Source of the DNA: Bradyrhizobium sp. CB2312
Lineage (GTDB): Bacteria; Pseudomonadota; Alphaproteobacteria; Rhizobiales; Xanthobacteraceae
Assembly: GCF_029714425.1 (NCBI RefSeq)
Contig: NZ_CP121668.1
Location: forward strand, 4,113,501 to 4,177,500
DNA length: 64,000 bases
Direction: 5' to 3'
The notes beneath the pieces were generated by a model. That model was not told the DNA's origin and ran no database searches. It was given only the letters and a program-made list of their open reading frames with translations. Numbering within the stretch: position 1 is the stretch's first letter; each line of letters begins with the position of its first letter. The translations under genes were made by a program, and so were the position numbers. This document shows positions 1-8,917 of the stretch, piece after piece.

Positions 1-1217
1 ACCAGGCCGGCGGCAAGCGCGTTGGCGTGCTCTATATCGATCTCGACCTGTTCAAGAACATCAACGATTCCTTCGGGCATCCGTCCGGCGACCGGCTGCT
101 GAAGGAGGTTGCCGAACGTCTCACCACCGCCGTCCGCGGCGCCAACCTCGCGGCGCGGCTCGGCGGCGACGAGTTCGCCGTGATCCTGGCCGCAGACGTC
201 TCGCCGAATGAGGCGAGCGCCTGCGCGACCTTGCTGATCGACATGCTGCGCGCGCCCTATGAGATCGACGGCTAGGAGATGGTGATCGGCGCCAGCATCG
301 GCATCGCGCTGTCGCCCGGCGACGGCTCGACGTCTGAAGAGTTGATGCGCAACGCCGACATGGCGCTGTACCGGGCGAAGTCCGACGGCGGCGGCGTGCA
401 CCATTTCTTCGAGCGCGAGATGGACCTTCACGCGCAGAAGCGCCGCGACATGGAGCTCGACCTGCGCCGCGCCTTCGCCAATGGCGAGTTCGAGCTGCAC
501 TATCAGCCGCTGGTGTCGATCGCCTCCGACCGCATCTCCGGCTTCGAATCGCTGTTGCGCTGGCGTCATCCCGACAAGGGCATGGTCTCGCCGGCGGAGT
601 TCATTCCCGTTGCGGAAGATATCGGGCTGATCACGCAGTTGGGGGAGTGGGTGCTGCGCGAAGCCTGCGCCGAAGCCGTGAAATGGCCGAGTGACGTCAA
701 GGTCGCGGTCAATCTCTCGCCCGCGCAATTCCGCAGCCGCAATCTGGTTCAGGTCGTGATCTCGGCGCTGGCACAGTCCGGCCTGTCGCCGAAGCGGCTC
801 GAGCTCGAGATCACCGAGTCGATCTTCCTCGCCGAGACCGATGCCAATCTCGCGATCCTGCATCAGCTGCGCGAGCTCGGCGTCGGCATCTCCATGGATG
901 ATTTCGGCACCGGCTATTCCAGCCTCAGCTATCTCCGCAGCTTCCCGTTCGACAAGATCAAGATCGACCGCTCCTTCGTCAAGGATCTGGCGCAGCGGCC
1001 CGATTGCGGCGCGATCGTGCGCGCGATCTCGGGCCTCGGCCGCAGCCTCAACATCACGACGACCGCGGAAGGCGTCGAGACCGAGGATCAGCTCGACTGG
1101 CTCCGTGCGGAGGGCTGCAACGAGGTGCAGGGCTTCCTGTTCAGTGCGGCGCGGCCTGCCGCGGAGATCGCAAAGCTGCTCGCAGATTTCGGCCAGCGCG
1201 CCTCACGGGCGGCGTAG
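1..1217 (+). pseudogene. GGDEF-EAL cyclic-di-GMP protein, interrupted by an in-frame TAG
   Basis: This is the C-terminal part of a diguanylate cyclase/phosphodiesterase whose beginning lies upstream of the window. The reading frame is open from base 3. The GGDEF active-site motif is intact (LGGDEFAVIL, about 156-185). The frame then hits TAG at 273-275 and continues in the same frame to 1217. The second part has a complete EAL domain: ESLLRW in place of EALLRW, NLSPAQF, EITES, DDFGTGYSS, KIDRSFV and TAEGVET. A single change from CAG (Gln) to TAG explains the break, because family members read through here without a gap. Immediately after the stop comes GGAG and an ATG (279), so the EAL half could in theory be re-initiated, but the spacing is too short for a good ribosome site. 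It is either a real nonsense mutation or a sequence error. If both halves are made, the GGDEF domain loses its C-terminal strands. Confidence 0.85.
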
Positions 1218-2474
1218 CCCCTCCGGATAGCAGTCGTAGACCAGCGCCTTGAACGCGGGCGTGATGCGGCTGCGCTCGTTCTGCGTCTGCTGCATCATGA
1301 GGTACACCATGTCGAGCTTGGGATCGACGCCGAAATAGGTGCCGCTGCCTGAGTCCCATTTCAGCTCCCCAAGGGAGCCCGGCGGCGGCGGCTTCGCGTT
1401 GCCGGGATCGGTGCGCACGGCAAGGCCGTAGCCATAGCCGAAGCCGTCGCCCGGAAAATAGAAATAGTCGCGTCCGACGCCGGAGCCGGGCCCGATGTGA
1501 TCGGTCGTCATCGCCTTGAAGGCCGCAGGGCTCAGATAACGCTTGCCCTCGAACTCGCCGCCGTTGAGCAGCATCTGCGCAAAGCGCTGATAGTCGGTGA
1601 TGGTCGACAGCAGCCCGCCGCCGCCGGACTGCCATTCGGGATGGTCGAGACGGTCACGCTCGCCGGCGAGCAGGATGAAATCGTTCGGCAGCGGCCGCGC
1701 CATGCGCGCCAATTCGCCTTCCGTCGCCAGCGCGAATTTGGTGCTGGTCATGCCGAGCGGATCGAGGATGCGCTGCTTGAGGAACTCATACAGAGTCTGG
1801 CCCGAGATGATCTCGAGGACGGCGCCGAGCACGTCGGTGGAATGGCCGTAGCGCCACAGCGTGCCCGGCTGGCGCGCCAGCGGCAGCCTGGCGATGCGGT
1901 CGGCGAATTCCCTGTTGTTGAATTGACCCTCGAAGATGTTGGCGGCCTTGTAGGCCTGCTCGACCCATTTGCCGCCGATATAGTCGTAGCTGATCCCAGA
2001 GGTGTGCCGCAGCAGATCCTCGATGTTGACGGGACGGACCGGCGGCACCAGATCGAGCTTCAGCTTGCCGTCCGGCTCAGTGACCTCGATGCCCACCTTG
2101 GTATCGGCAAAGAGGGGCACGTATTTCGACACGGGGTCGGTGAGGGCGAGCTTGCCCTCGTCGATCAGCATCATCGCGCCGAGGCACGTGATCGGCTTGG
2201 TCATGGAGTGGATGGCGAAGATCGTGTCCGACGTCATCGCCAGGCCGGTCCTGGTGTCGCGCACGCCGAAGGTCTTGAGGTACACCGGCTTGCCGTGCTG
2301 CTGCACCAGGATCACGGCGCCCGGTAGCCGGCCGCTCGTGACCTCGTTGTCGAAATACGCGGTGATGCGGTCGAGCCCCTCGGGCGAGGGAGCGGGGATG
2401 TCAGCGGCGGCGCGGCCTCGCGCCATCGTGCCGGCCAGCAGCGCGGCCCCGACCAGAAATTCACGGCGTCTCAT
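1203..2474 (-). CDS. Beta-lactamase-fold serine hydrolase (class C / esterase family VIII type), exported
   Basis: A 423-residue member of the PF00144 family, which includes class C beta-lactamases, EstB-type esterases and D-amino-acid peptidases. The start was placed at MRRREFLVGAALLAG rather than at the upstream ATG, because this gives a clean signal peptide with a twin-arginine-like RRREF. The nucleophile motif SxxK is visible as SMTK at residues 90-93, followed by the typical ITCLGAMMLIDEGKL helix. A Tyr motif (WRYGHS) sits where the family places Y-x-[NS]. A late glycine-rich segment (WQSGGGGL) corresponds to the third active-site region. Substrate cannot be inferred; in Bradyrhizobium such genes are numerous and are more often esterases than resistance genes. 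The 3' end overlaps the convergent GGDEF-EAL gene by 15 bases. A second member of the family lies at 29734-31119. Confidence 0.85.
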   Translation of the reverse strand: MRRREFLVGAALLAGTMARGRAAADIPAPSPEGLDRITAYFDNEVTSGRLPGAVILVQQHGKPVYLKTFGVRDTRTGLAMTSDTIFAIHSMTKPITCLGAMMLIDEGKLALTDPVSKYVPLFADTKVGIEVTEPDGKLKLDLVPPVRPVNIEDLLRHTSGISYDYIGGKWVEQAYKAANIFEGQFNNREFADRIARLPLARQPGTLWRYGHSTDVLGAVLEIISGQTLYEFLKQRILDPLGMTSTKFALATEGELARMARPLPNDFILLAGERDRLDHPEWQSGGGGLLSTITDYQRFAQMLLNGGEFEGKRYLSPAAFKAMTTDHIGPGSGVGRDYFYFPGDGFGYGYGLAVRTDPGNAKPPPPGSLGELKWDSGSGTYFGVDPKLDMVYLMMQQTQNERSRITPAFKALVYDCYPEGLRRP

Positions 2475-2540
2475 CCGGGCTTCCTCCCTCGCGGGAGGGA
2501 TCAAAGCCGCAAGACGTCGAAGCCGTCAACAAGCCTTCGA

Positions 2541-3104
2541 TTAAAATCGCGTCACGATTTCGGAAAGGAACGGTCGCGGACGATCCTCGCTCGGCCTGGT
2601 CGGCTTGCCGATATGGATGAAGCCGGCGAGCTTCTCGTCCGGCTTGAGGCCGAGTCCGTCCAGCACGTCGCGGTCGAACGAGAACCAGCCGGTCAGCCAG
2701 CAGGCGCCGTAGCCGAGCGCGGTCGCGGCCGTGACGATGTTCATGGCACTGGCACCCGCCGACAATTCCTGCTCGAACGCCGGCACCTTCGGATGCGGCC
2801 TGGTGAAGCTGACGATGCCGATCACCAGCGGCGCGTCCGTCAGGCGATTGCGCTCGGTCTCGACGTCGGCCGCCGGCGCGCCGGGATTCTTCCGCGCGAA
2901 GACCTTGGCAATCACCTCGCCGGCGCGCTGTCGCGCATCGCCCTCGAAGACGATGAAGCGCCAGGGTGCGAGCTTGCCATGATCGGGCACGCGTGCGCCG
3001 ATGGTGAGGATGGTTTCGAGCTCGGCCGCCGAAGGGCCGGGCCCGGTCATCTCGCGCGGCTTGACCGAGCGGCGGGTCTTCAGGAGTTCGATGGCATCGG
3101 GCAC
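2541..3104 (-). CDS. Nitroreductase family protein (YdjA-like)
   Basis: A 187-residue FMN-dependent oxidoreductase of the nitroreductase superfamily. The N-terminus has the family signature LLKTRRSVKP (the RRS binds the flavin phosphate), followed by ILTIGARVPDHGKLAPWRF, which is typical of the single-domain YdjA subgroup. The C-terminal half contains YGACWLTGW, the usual flavin-contact segment. The length fits the minimal family members that act as homodimers and reduce nitro compounds or quinones with NAD(P)H. The physiological substrate is unknown. It is transcribed in the same direction as the upstream-lying hydrolase (67 bases between them), but nothing links the two functionally. Confidence 0.88.
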   Translation of the reverse strand: MPDAIELLKTRRSVKPREMTGPGPSAAELETILTIGARVPDHGKLAPWRFIVFEGDARQRAGEVIAKVFARKNPGAPAADVETERNRLTDAPLVIGIVSFTRPHPKVPAFEQELSAGASAMNIVTAATALGYGACWLTGWFSFDRDVLDGLGLKPDEKLAGFIHIGKPTRPSEDRPRPFLSEIVTRF

Positions 3105-3203
3105 GGGGCGTCCTCATGGCTTGCTGTTCTCGCCGGAGATAGGCCTGGCAGAAGACGAATGGAAGAGATTTTAGAGGGATTATGAGGTCTGCATCAGAAA
3201 GTT

Positions 3204-3227
3204 ATGGTCCCAGGTTGGGACTATGAT
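3204..3227 (+). promoter_or_regulatory. Probable HigBA promoter with dyad operator
   Basis: A 9-bp dyad with one mismatch, ATgGTCCCA-ggt-TGGGACtAT (3204-3224), lies 15 bases before the higB start. A good -10 hexamer, TATGAT, sits at 3222-3227 and overlaps the right arm. No strong -35 is visible. Toxin-antitoxin operons of this type are repressed by the antitoxin, alone or with toxin, binding such a dyad over the promoter, so this is the expected operator. The role is inferred from position. Confidence 0.55.
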
Positions 3228-3239
3228 AAGATGAGTTGA

Positions 3240-3542
3240 ATGAGGATCATAGCGCTCAGCACGATCAAGGCTTTTCTCGATCGGGCTGGCGAGGTCTCCG
3301 ATGCCCGCGAGCCCCTGATGGCTTGGTTTCGGCAGGTGAAGCAGGCCGATTGGGCCAAGCCCGCGGATGTCAAGAGAGACATCCGAACCGCCAGCATCCT
3401 CAGGGATGGCCGCGTCGTCTTCAACGTCGCCGTCAACAAATATCGCGTCGTGGTCTGGATCAACTACCCATACCGCGTAGTCCATATCCGCTTTGTCGGA
3501 ACGCATCGGCAGTACGACGCAATCGATGCGCAAACCATTTAG
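3240..3542 (+). CDS. higB: HigB-like toxin, RelE superfamily mRNA interferase
   Basis: A 100-residue protein of the HigB_toxin family, which cleaves mRNA on the translating ribosome. The family pattern is clear: an N-terminal MRIIALSTIKAFLD, a Trp-rich segment (LMAWFRQVKQADWAKPADVK), then VFNVAVNKYRVVVWINY, and a C-terminal strand VHIRFVGTHRQYDAI carrying the basic and His residues used in catalysis. Gene order is toxin first and antitoxin second, as in hig systems, with 7 bases between the genes. No strong ribosome-binding site precedes the start. HigB homologues in Bradyrhizobium are not always toxic when tested, so activity is not guaranteed. Confidence 0.88.
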   Translation: MRIIALSTIKAFLDRAGEVSDAREPLMAWFRQVKQADWAKPADVKRDIRTASILRDGRVVFNVAVNKYRVVVWINYPYRVVHIRFVGTHRQYDAIDAQTI

Positions 3543-3549
3543 AAGGCCT

Positions 3550-3924
3550 ATGATGGAAATCGCGCCAATCAAGTCCAACCGGGACTATCGCCGCGTCCTC
3601 AAGGAGATCGAGACGTTGATGAGTGCGCGCCGGAATTCGCCCGAGGGCGATCGGCTGGATGTGCTCGTGACGCTGGTCGAGGCGTGGGAGCGCAAGCACT
3701 ATCGGCTCGATCTTCCGGATCCGGTCGAGGCGATCAAGTACCATATGGAACAGAGCGGCCTGCAGCCGAAAGACCTGATTCCCTTTATCGGGAGCCGAAA
3801 CCGGGTTCACGAAGTGCTCAACCGGCGGCGTGACTTGACGCTCAGCATGATCCGACGGTTGCATGAGGGGCTCGGTATTCCTGCCGAGTCCCTCATCAAA
3901 GTCGGGCAAGATAGAGCCGCTTGA
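3550..3924 (+). CDS. higA: HigA-like antitoxin with helix-turn-helix domain
   Basis: A 124-residue antitoxin starting at tandem ATG codons (3550/3553) seven bases after higB. The N-terminal half (IKSNRDYRRVLKEIETLM) and the middle segment resemble the COG5499 group of HigA proteins. The C-terminal part is an Xre-type helix-turn-helix: MEQSGLQPKDLIPFIGSRNR followed by VHEVLNRRRDLTLSMIRRLH. It should neutralise HigB and bind the dyad upstream of higB. The 3' end lies only 6 bases from the convergent thrS stop, so transcripts from the two operons probably overlap. Confidence 0.88.
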   Translation: MMEIAPIKSNRDYRRVLKEIETLMSARRNSPEGDRLDVLVTLVEAWERKHYRLDLPDPVEAIKYHMEQSGLQPKDLIPFIGSRNRVHEVLNRRRDLTLSMIRRLHEGLGIPAESLIKVGQDRAA

Positions 3925-3930
3925 ACGCCG

Positions 3931-5973
3931 TCAGACGGCGCTGCGAGCCCGCCGGACGTCCGGCGGGGTCGCCTCGTCGACCAGCGCGGCGATAGCCTCG
4001 GCCGTCGTCATCACCTTCTGGCCGTCGCTGCCGAGCCGGCGGACCGAGACCGAATGCGTCTCGGCCTCCTTCTTGCCGACCACGAGCAGCGCCGGGATCT
4101 TGGCCAGCGAGTGCTCGCGGACCTTGTAGTTGATCTTCTCGTTGCGCAGGTCGATCTCGACGCGCAGCCCTGCGCGTCGCGCCTGTTCCAGCACCTGCTT
4201 GGCGTATTCGTCGCCTTCCGAGGTGATGGTCGTGACCACCGCCTGCACCGGCGAGAGCCAGAGCGGGAAGTTGCCGGCAAAGTGCTCGATCAGGATGCCG
4301 ATATAGCGTTCCATCGAACCGCAGATCGCGCGGTGCACCATCACCGGCGGCTTCTTGCTGCCGTCATGGTCGATGTAGAACGCGCCGAACCGTTCCGGCA
4401 GGTTGAAGTCGACCTGCGTGGTGCCGCACTGCCAGTCGCGGCCGATGGCGTCGCGCAGCACATATTCGAACTTCGGCCCGTAGAAGGCGCCTTCGCCCGG
4501 ATTGATCTCGGTTTTGATGTGGTTGTTCTGCGTCTGGATTTCGCGCAGCACTGTCGCCATCACGCGCTCGGCGTGATCCCACATCGCATCGGTGCCGACG
4601 CGCTTTTCCGGCCGCGTCGACAGCTTCACCGTCAAATCGCCGGTGAAGCCGAAGTCGGCGTAAGTCGACAGGATGAGATCGTTGATCTTCAGACACTCGT
4701 CCGCAAGCTGGTCCTCGGTGCAGAAGATGTGGGCGTCGTCCTGGGTGAAGCCGCGCACGCGCATCAAGCCGTGCATGGCGCCCGACGGCTCATAACGATG
4801 CACCACGCCGAACTCGGCGAGGCGCAGCGGCAGGTCGCGGTAGCTCTTCAGGCCGTGCTTGAAGATCTGCACGTGGCCGGGGCAGTTCATCGGCTTGAGC
4901 GCAAACCAGCGCTTGTCCTCGGCCTCGTCGCCGGCCGATTGGGCCGCGAACATGTTCTCGCGATACCAGCCCCAATGGCCCGACGTCTCCCACAGCACCT
5001 TGTCGAGGATCTGCGGTGCGTTGACCTCGTTGTAATCGCCAGAGAGGCGGCGGCGCATATAGGCGATCAGCTGCTGGAAGATGGTCCAGCCCTTCGGGTG
5101 CCAGAACACGACGCCCGGACCTTCCTCCTGGAAATGGAAGAGGTCGAGCTCGCGGCCGAGCTTGCGATGGTCGCGCTTCTCGGCTTCCTCGATCTGCTTG
5201 AGATAAGCGTCGAGGTCCTCCTGCTTGGCGAAGGCCGTGCCGTAGATGCGGGTCAGCATCGGATTGTTGCTGTCGCCGCGCCAATAGGCGCCGGCCACCT
5301 TCATCAGCTTGAAGGCATTGCCGACCTTGCCGGTCGAGGTCATGTGCGGGCCGCGGCACAGGTCGAACCAGTCGCCCTGGTAGTAGATCTTGATCGGCTC
5401 GTTGCCGGGAATGGCGTCGACCAGCTCGACCTTGAAGGCCTCGCCCTTGTCGCCGAACACCTGTTTTGTCTTTTCGCGATCCCAAACCTCTTTCGTGAAA
5501 GGTTTGTCGCGCGCGATGATCTCGCGCATCTTCTTCTCGATCGCGGCAAAGTCTTCCGGCGTGAACGGCTCGTTGCGGAAGAAGTCGTAATAGAAGCCGT
5601 TCTCGATCACGGGGCCGATGGTGACCTGGGTGCCCGGCCACAGCGTCTGCACGGCCTCTGCCAGCACGTGGGCGCAGTCGTGGCGGATCAGTTCGAGCGC
5701 GCGCGGGTCGTCGCGATTGACGAGCTCGATCTTGGCGTCGGCCTCGATGGGGTCGTTGAGATCGGCGAGCACGCCGTCGAGCGCCATCGCCACCGTACGC
5801 TTGGCCAGCGACGGCGAGATGCCCTTGGCGATCTCGAGGCCGGTGATGTTCTTCTCGAACTGGCGCTGAGCGCCGTCGGGGAAGGTGAGGGTGACCTTGG
5901 CGGCGGGAGACACAGGCTTCAGATTCGACAGGCTGTACTGGAATCCGGACTCGGATTTGGGCTGGTCGGACAT
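3931..5973 (-). CDS. thrS: Threonine--tRNA ligase
   Basis: Cytoplasmic class II aminoacyl-tRNA synthetase charging tRNA-Thr, 680 residues. The start was set at [10 protein letters not shown] (5973) because CAGGAGA lies at the right distance upstream; the ORF could be extended 7 codons. Domains in order: an N-terminal TGS domain (about 25-90), the editing domain with its [11 protein letters not shown] motif (about 98-108, the HxxxH of deacylation), and the catalytic core with class II motifs. Zinc ligands are visible as Cys364 in MNCPGH and His547 in MVHRAICG, with the substrate loop [20 protein letters not shown] between them. The anticodon-binding domain is at the C-terminus. The last codons contain a perfect 20-bp palindrome (3948-3967). 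Confidence 0.98.
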   Translation of the reverse strand: MSDQPKSESGFQYSLSNLKPVSPAAKVTLTFPDGAQRQFEKNITGLEIAKGISPSLAKRTVAMALDGVLADLNDPIEADAKIELVNRDDPRALELIRHDCAHVLAEAVQTLWPGTQVTIGPVIENGFYYDFFRNEPFTPEDFAAIEKKMREIIARDKPFTKEVWDREKTKQVFGDKGEAFKVELVDAIPGNEPIKIYYQGDWFDLCRGPHMTSTGKVGNAFKLMKVAGAYWRGDSNNPMLTRIYGTAFAKQEDLDAYLKQIEEAEKRDHRKLGRELDLFHFQEEGPGVVFWHPKGWTIFQQLIAYMRRRLSGDYNEVNAPQILDKVLWETSGHWGWYRENMFAAQSAGDEAEDKRWFALKPMNCPGHVQIFKHGLKSYRDLPLRLAEFGVVHRYEPSGAMHGLMRVRGFTQDDAHIFCTEDQLADECLKINDLILSTYADFGFTGDLTVKLSTRPEKRVGTDAMWDHAERVMATVLREIQTQNNHIKTEINPGEGAFYGPKFEYVLRDAIGRDWQCGTTQVDFNLPERFGAFYIDHDGSKKPPVMVHRAICGSMERYIGILIEHFAGNFPLWLSPVQAVVTTITSEGDEYAKQVLEQARRAGLRVEIDLRNEKINYKVREHSLAKIPALLVVGKKEAETHSVSVRRLGSDGQKVMTTAEAIAALVDEATPPDVRRARSAV

Positions 5974-6221
5974 TGCTTTTCTCCTGAGGCTCACTCCTGC
6001 GAACGAGCGCAGGTAAGCGGAAAGCAGCGTATAGCAGGCGATTCGGGCGGCGCAATCGCGGATTTCCGGGAAATTCGTGGCGGCCAGCGGGGCGATTCAG
6101 ACGGTGAGGCTGTTTTTTTCCGGCGCGGTCATGCATCGGTCGCACGGCGCGGTGTAGGCTCAGGCTTTCAACGCCTTTGATTTTGCGATGGCGGCGCGGC
6201 CGTCGTCGCCACGGTTGTGCC

Positions 6222-7529
6222 ATGAAATTCAGGGTCGGGCTGTGCTGTGCGCTCGCGTTTTCGTCGCTCCTGTTCGCGCATTCGGCGGCAGCTGCGCCGC
6301 CGGCAGCATCCGCCGAAAAGCCCATGGATCAGCTCGCGATCTATGCGGCGAAGGGGCCGCCGGACTCCTGCGGGCCTGGCTGCGATCATTGGATCGCGAT
6401 CGAGGGCAAGATCGACGAAGGCTCGGCAGCGCGGGTCGAGCGCTTCTTCCGCGAACGAAAGGATACCCAGCGGCCGATCTACTTCAATTCCCCCGGCGGC
6501 GCGATGCGCGATGGGCTCGCGATCGGGCGCCTGCTTCGCGCCCGCAAAGCGGTCGGGCGCGTGGGGCGGACGATTGTCGATGCCTGTCCGGGGACCCAGA
6601 CGGACGATGCCTGCAGCTTGATCAAGACCAATCGCGAAGAGGTCGTCGCGAGCATCACGAGCCGTGGCGCGGTGTGCGGCTCTGCCTGCACTTTCCTGCT
6701 GTTCGGCGCGCTGACGCGCGAGGTTGCGCCGGACGCGGTGGTGGCCGTTCACGGCGCAAGGATCGGCATGCAATTCCGGGTGAACGTGACCGAAGTGCGC
6801 CGCGAGGAGGCCATCGCCAAGGCCCACGCCGAAGCGGACCGACTGACGTTCGCCTATGTCGAGGAAATGGGCATCAGTCGCGACGTGATGACGCTCGCTG
6901 ACAGCGTCAGCCCGGACAATATGCGCGTCCTGACACGGCAGGAATTGTACAACTTCCGGATCGACACCAGAAACGTCGTCGAGACGCCGTGGGCCATCGA
7001 GAAGGCGCCGAGCCCGGCCGTGCAGAAGATCGCCCAGGTCAAGACGGAGAGCGGCTTCCAGAAATTCGAATGGCGCTTCATGTGCGGCGGCAAGGCGCAG
7101 ACCCGGCTCATGGTTACCAATGAGCTCGCCAAGGATGCCAGCGGCACCAGGGTCATGACAATGGTTGCCGGAGCGGCGAAGCCGCCGCAATTTGCAAGAC
7201 TCCCGGTCCGCGTCGGCCCCTACGAGATCTGGACGGCTATCATCACGGCCGATGCGATGAAGGATCTGGTTGCCGTCCCGCGGCTGGGGGCCAGCCAAAA
7301 CGCGTTGCTGCCGGACGGCAAGTCAACTTCGACTTTCTTCGAGATCGAGACCCGGGGCCTCGAGCCGGCGTCCACCCAATTGGCGGCGGCAGGCCAGACC
7401 GCGCAAGCCAAGATCGTTCCGCCCAAATTGCCCTCGTCGGCACCGCTATTGCCGTCGTCGCCTCCATCGGTGAAGTGGACGGCATCGCCGAATTGGCCCA
7501 CACCGTCACCCCTGACGGCCCAGGGATAG
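6222..7529 (+). CDS. Secreted ClpP/crotonase-fold protein (COG3904-like), unknown substrate
   Basis: A 435-residue exported protein. The start at 6222 (MKFRVGLCCALAF...AHSAAAA) gives a typical Sec signal peptide. The body has the ClpP-fold landmarks: an oxyanion segment NSPGG at 89-93, a candidate nucleophile Ser154 in CGSACTFLL (four residues before FLL, exactly as in ClpP GQAASMGAFLL), and a candidate catalytic His177 in VVAVHG. The acidic member of a triad is not obvious. The C-terminal 200 residues have no recognisable motif and end in a Pro/Ser-rich tail. A paralogue at 18773-19681 keeps the same Ser-to-His spacing of 23 residues. Proteolytic activity is an inference; some COG3904 members may only have the fold. 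Confidence 0.7.
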   Translation: MKFRVGLCCALAFSSLLFAHSAAAAPPAASAEKPMDQLAIYAAKGPPDSCGPGCDHWIAIEGKIDEGSAARVERFFRERKDTQRPIYFNSPGGAMRDGLAIGRLLRARKAVGRVGRTIVDACPGTQTDDACSLIKTNREEVVASITSRGAVCGSACTFLLFGALTREVAPDAVVAVHGARIGMQFRVNVTEVRREEAIAKAHAEADRLTFAYVEEMGISRDVMTLADSVSPDNMRVLTRQELYNFRIDTRNVVETPWAIEKAPSPAVQKIAQVKTESGFQKFEWRFMCGGKAQTRLMVTNELAKDASGTRVMTMVAGAAKPPQFARLPVRVGPYEIWTAIITADAMKDLVAVPRLGASQNALLPDGKSTSTFFEIETRGLEPASTQLAAAGQTAQAKIVPPKLPSSAPLLPSSPPSVKWTASPNWPTPSPLTAQG

Positions 7530-7655
7530 GGGTAGTGGGTGTCCGTCGAGATGCTCCGCCTCAGCCGGCCCCGCTGAAGTGAATGACCGGTGATGGGGCG
7601 CAATCAGGCGTCCCGACCCTTTCATTTCGCGTTGCGGCGCTCTACATGCGTTTGC

Positions 7656-8825
7656 ATGGAAAATGCCCCCGCCGCCCGGCGCTTTGCGCCGACCGCCCTG
7701 ATGCTCGGCAATCTCGTCACCGGCTGCTCGGTGCTGGCGCCAGCGGGCATGTTGCCGGAATTGGCGAGTGGGCTCGACGTCACCATCCATGCGGCCGGGC
7801 TCCTGATCACCTTCGGCGCGATCACGCTGTGCATCGGCTCGCCGCTGACGGCGTGGCTGACCAGCCGGATCGAGCGGCGGACGCTGCTCACCACGACGCT
7901 CGCCGTGCTCGCCTTTGGCAATCTCGCCTCGGCCTTTGCGCCGGACTACGTCAGCCTTCTGGTGATCCGTCTCGTCATGCTCGCGGTCGGCGCGCTCTAC
8001 ACGCCGCAGGCAGCCGGCACCGCGGCGATCATCGTGCCGGTCGAGCGGCGTGGCAGCACCATCGCCTATATCTTTCTCGGCTGGTCGCTCGCGGCCGCCG
8101 TCGGCCTGCCGCTGATCACCTTCATCGCCAGCCGCTATGGCTGGCGCGCGGCCTATGGCGGGATCGGCGTGCTCGGCTGCGTCAGCTTCGTGCTGTTGCT
8201 GCTGCGCCTGCCGGGCGGCTTGAAGGGCGTGCCGGTCGACCTGAAGACCTGGCGTGCGGTCGGCCGCAACAAGGCGATCCTGCTGCTGCTTGCGATCACC
8301 ATGCTGCAAATGTCTGGGCAGTTCGTGGTGTTCACCTTCATGGGGCCGCTGCTGAAGAAGCTGACCGAGGCAAGCCCCGATGCCATCGGCATGGTGTTCG
8401 CCATCTATGGCGTCTGCGGTTTCCTCGGCGTCGTGATTGCAACCCGCATCGTCGACACCTGGGGGCCTTACCGAACCTCGCTGCTGTTCACCTGCCTGCT
8501 GCTTGCGGGCATCACGGGCTGGGCGCTCGGCGCGGGGAGCCTCGTGCTGATGGCGGTCGCGGTGGCGATCTGGGGCCTCGGCTTTGCCTCGACCAATTCG
8601 ATGCAGCAGGTGCGGCTGGTCGCGGCTGCACCACCGCTGGCATCGGCGACCGTCGCGCTCAACACCTCCGTCCTCTATATCGGCCAGGCGGTCGGCTCCG
8701 CCACCGGCGGACTGCTGTTCGCCCGCGAGCTGCTGCATGCGCTCGGCTTCGTCGCTGTCGGTTTCGTCGTGCTGGCGCTGATCCTGGTGGTCCTGACCCG
8801 GCCGGCGGCGGCCGCCGCGGCCTGA
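7656..8825 (+). CDS. MFS transporter, DHA1-like (AraJ type)
   Basis: A 389-residue, 12-helix major facilitator. The start at 7656 (MENAPAARRFAPTALMLGN) puts a short cytoplasmic N-terminus before the first helix; the longer ORF from 7590 reads unlikely residues. The loop 2-3 region has the drug-exporter form TSRIERRTLLTTTLAVL, and the motif C-like segment GTAAIIVPVERRGSTIAYIFLGWSLAAA points to an antiporter of the sugar-efflux or drug-efflux group. The substrate cannot be predicted. It stands alone, 126 bases after the ClpP-fold gene and followed by an unrelated small secreted protein. Confidence 0.85.
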   Translation: MENAPAARRFAPTALMLGNLVTGCSVLAPAGMLPELASGLDVTIHAAGLLITFGAITLCIGSPLTAWLTSRIERRTLLTTTLAVLAFGNLASAFAPDYVSLLVIRLVMLAVGALYTPQAAGTAAIIVPVERRGSTIAYIFLGWSLAAAVGLPLITFIASRYGWRAAYGGIGVLGCVSFVLLLLRLPGGLKGVPVDLKTWRAVGRNKAILLLLAITMLQMSGQFVVFTFMGPLLKKLTEASPDAIGMVFAIYGVCGFLGVVIATRIVDTWGPYRTSLLFTCLLLAGITGWALGAGSLVLMAVAVAIWGLGFASTNSMQQVRLVAAAPPLASATVALNTSVLYIGQAVGSATGGLLFARELLHALGFVAVGFVVLALILVVLTRPAAAAAA

Positions 8826-8917
8826 ATTCCAGCGTTTTCCTGTGCGCAAGGTGCTTGGCAAACCGCGCGCCGGAGCGCTAGAAGGCCGGTCATGGGGACC
8901 AAAGAGAGTTGACTGAG

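Noticed and set aside
1203..2474. Antibiotic-resistance beta-lactamase
   Set aside because: The fold and SxxK are right, but the second and third motifs fit the broad esterase/peptidase group; resistance cannot be claimed.
4054..6180. Long ORF of 708 codons opposite thrS
   Set aside because: It is an antisense shadow of a certain gene, with Arg/His/Asp-rich composition typical of high-GC antisense frames.
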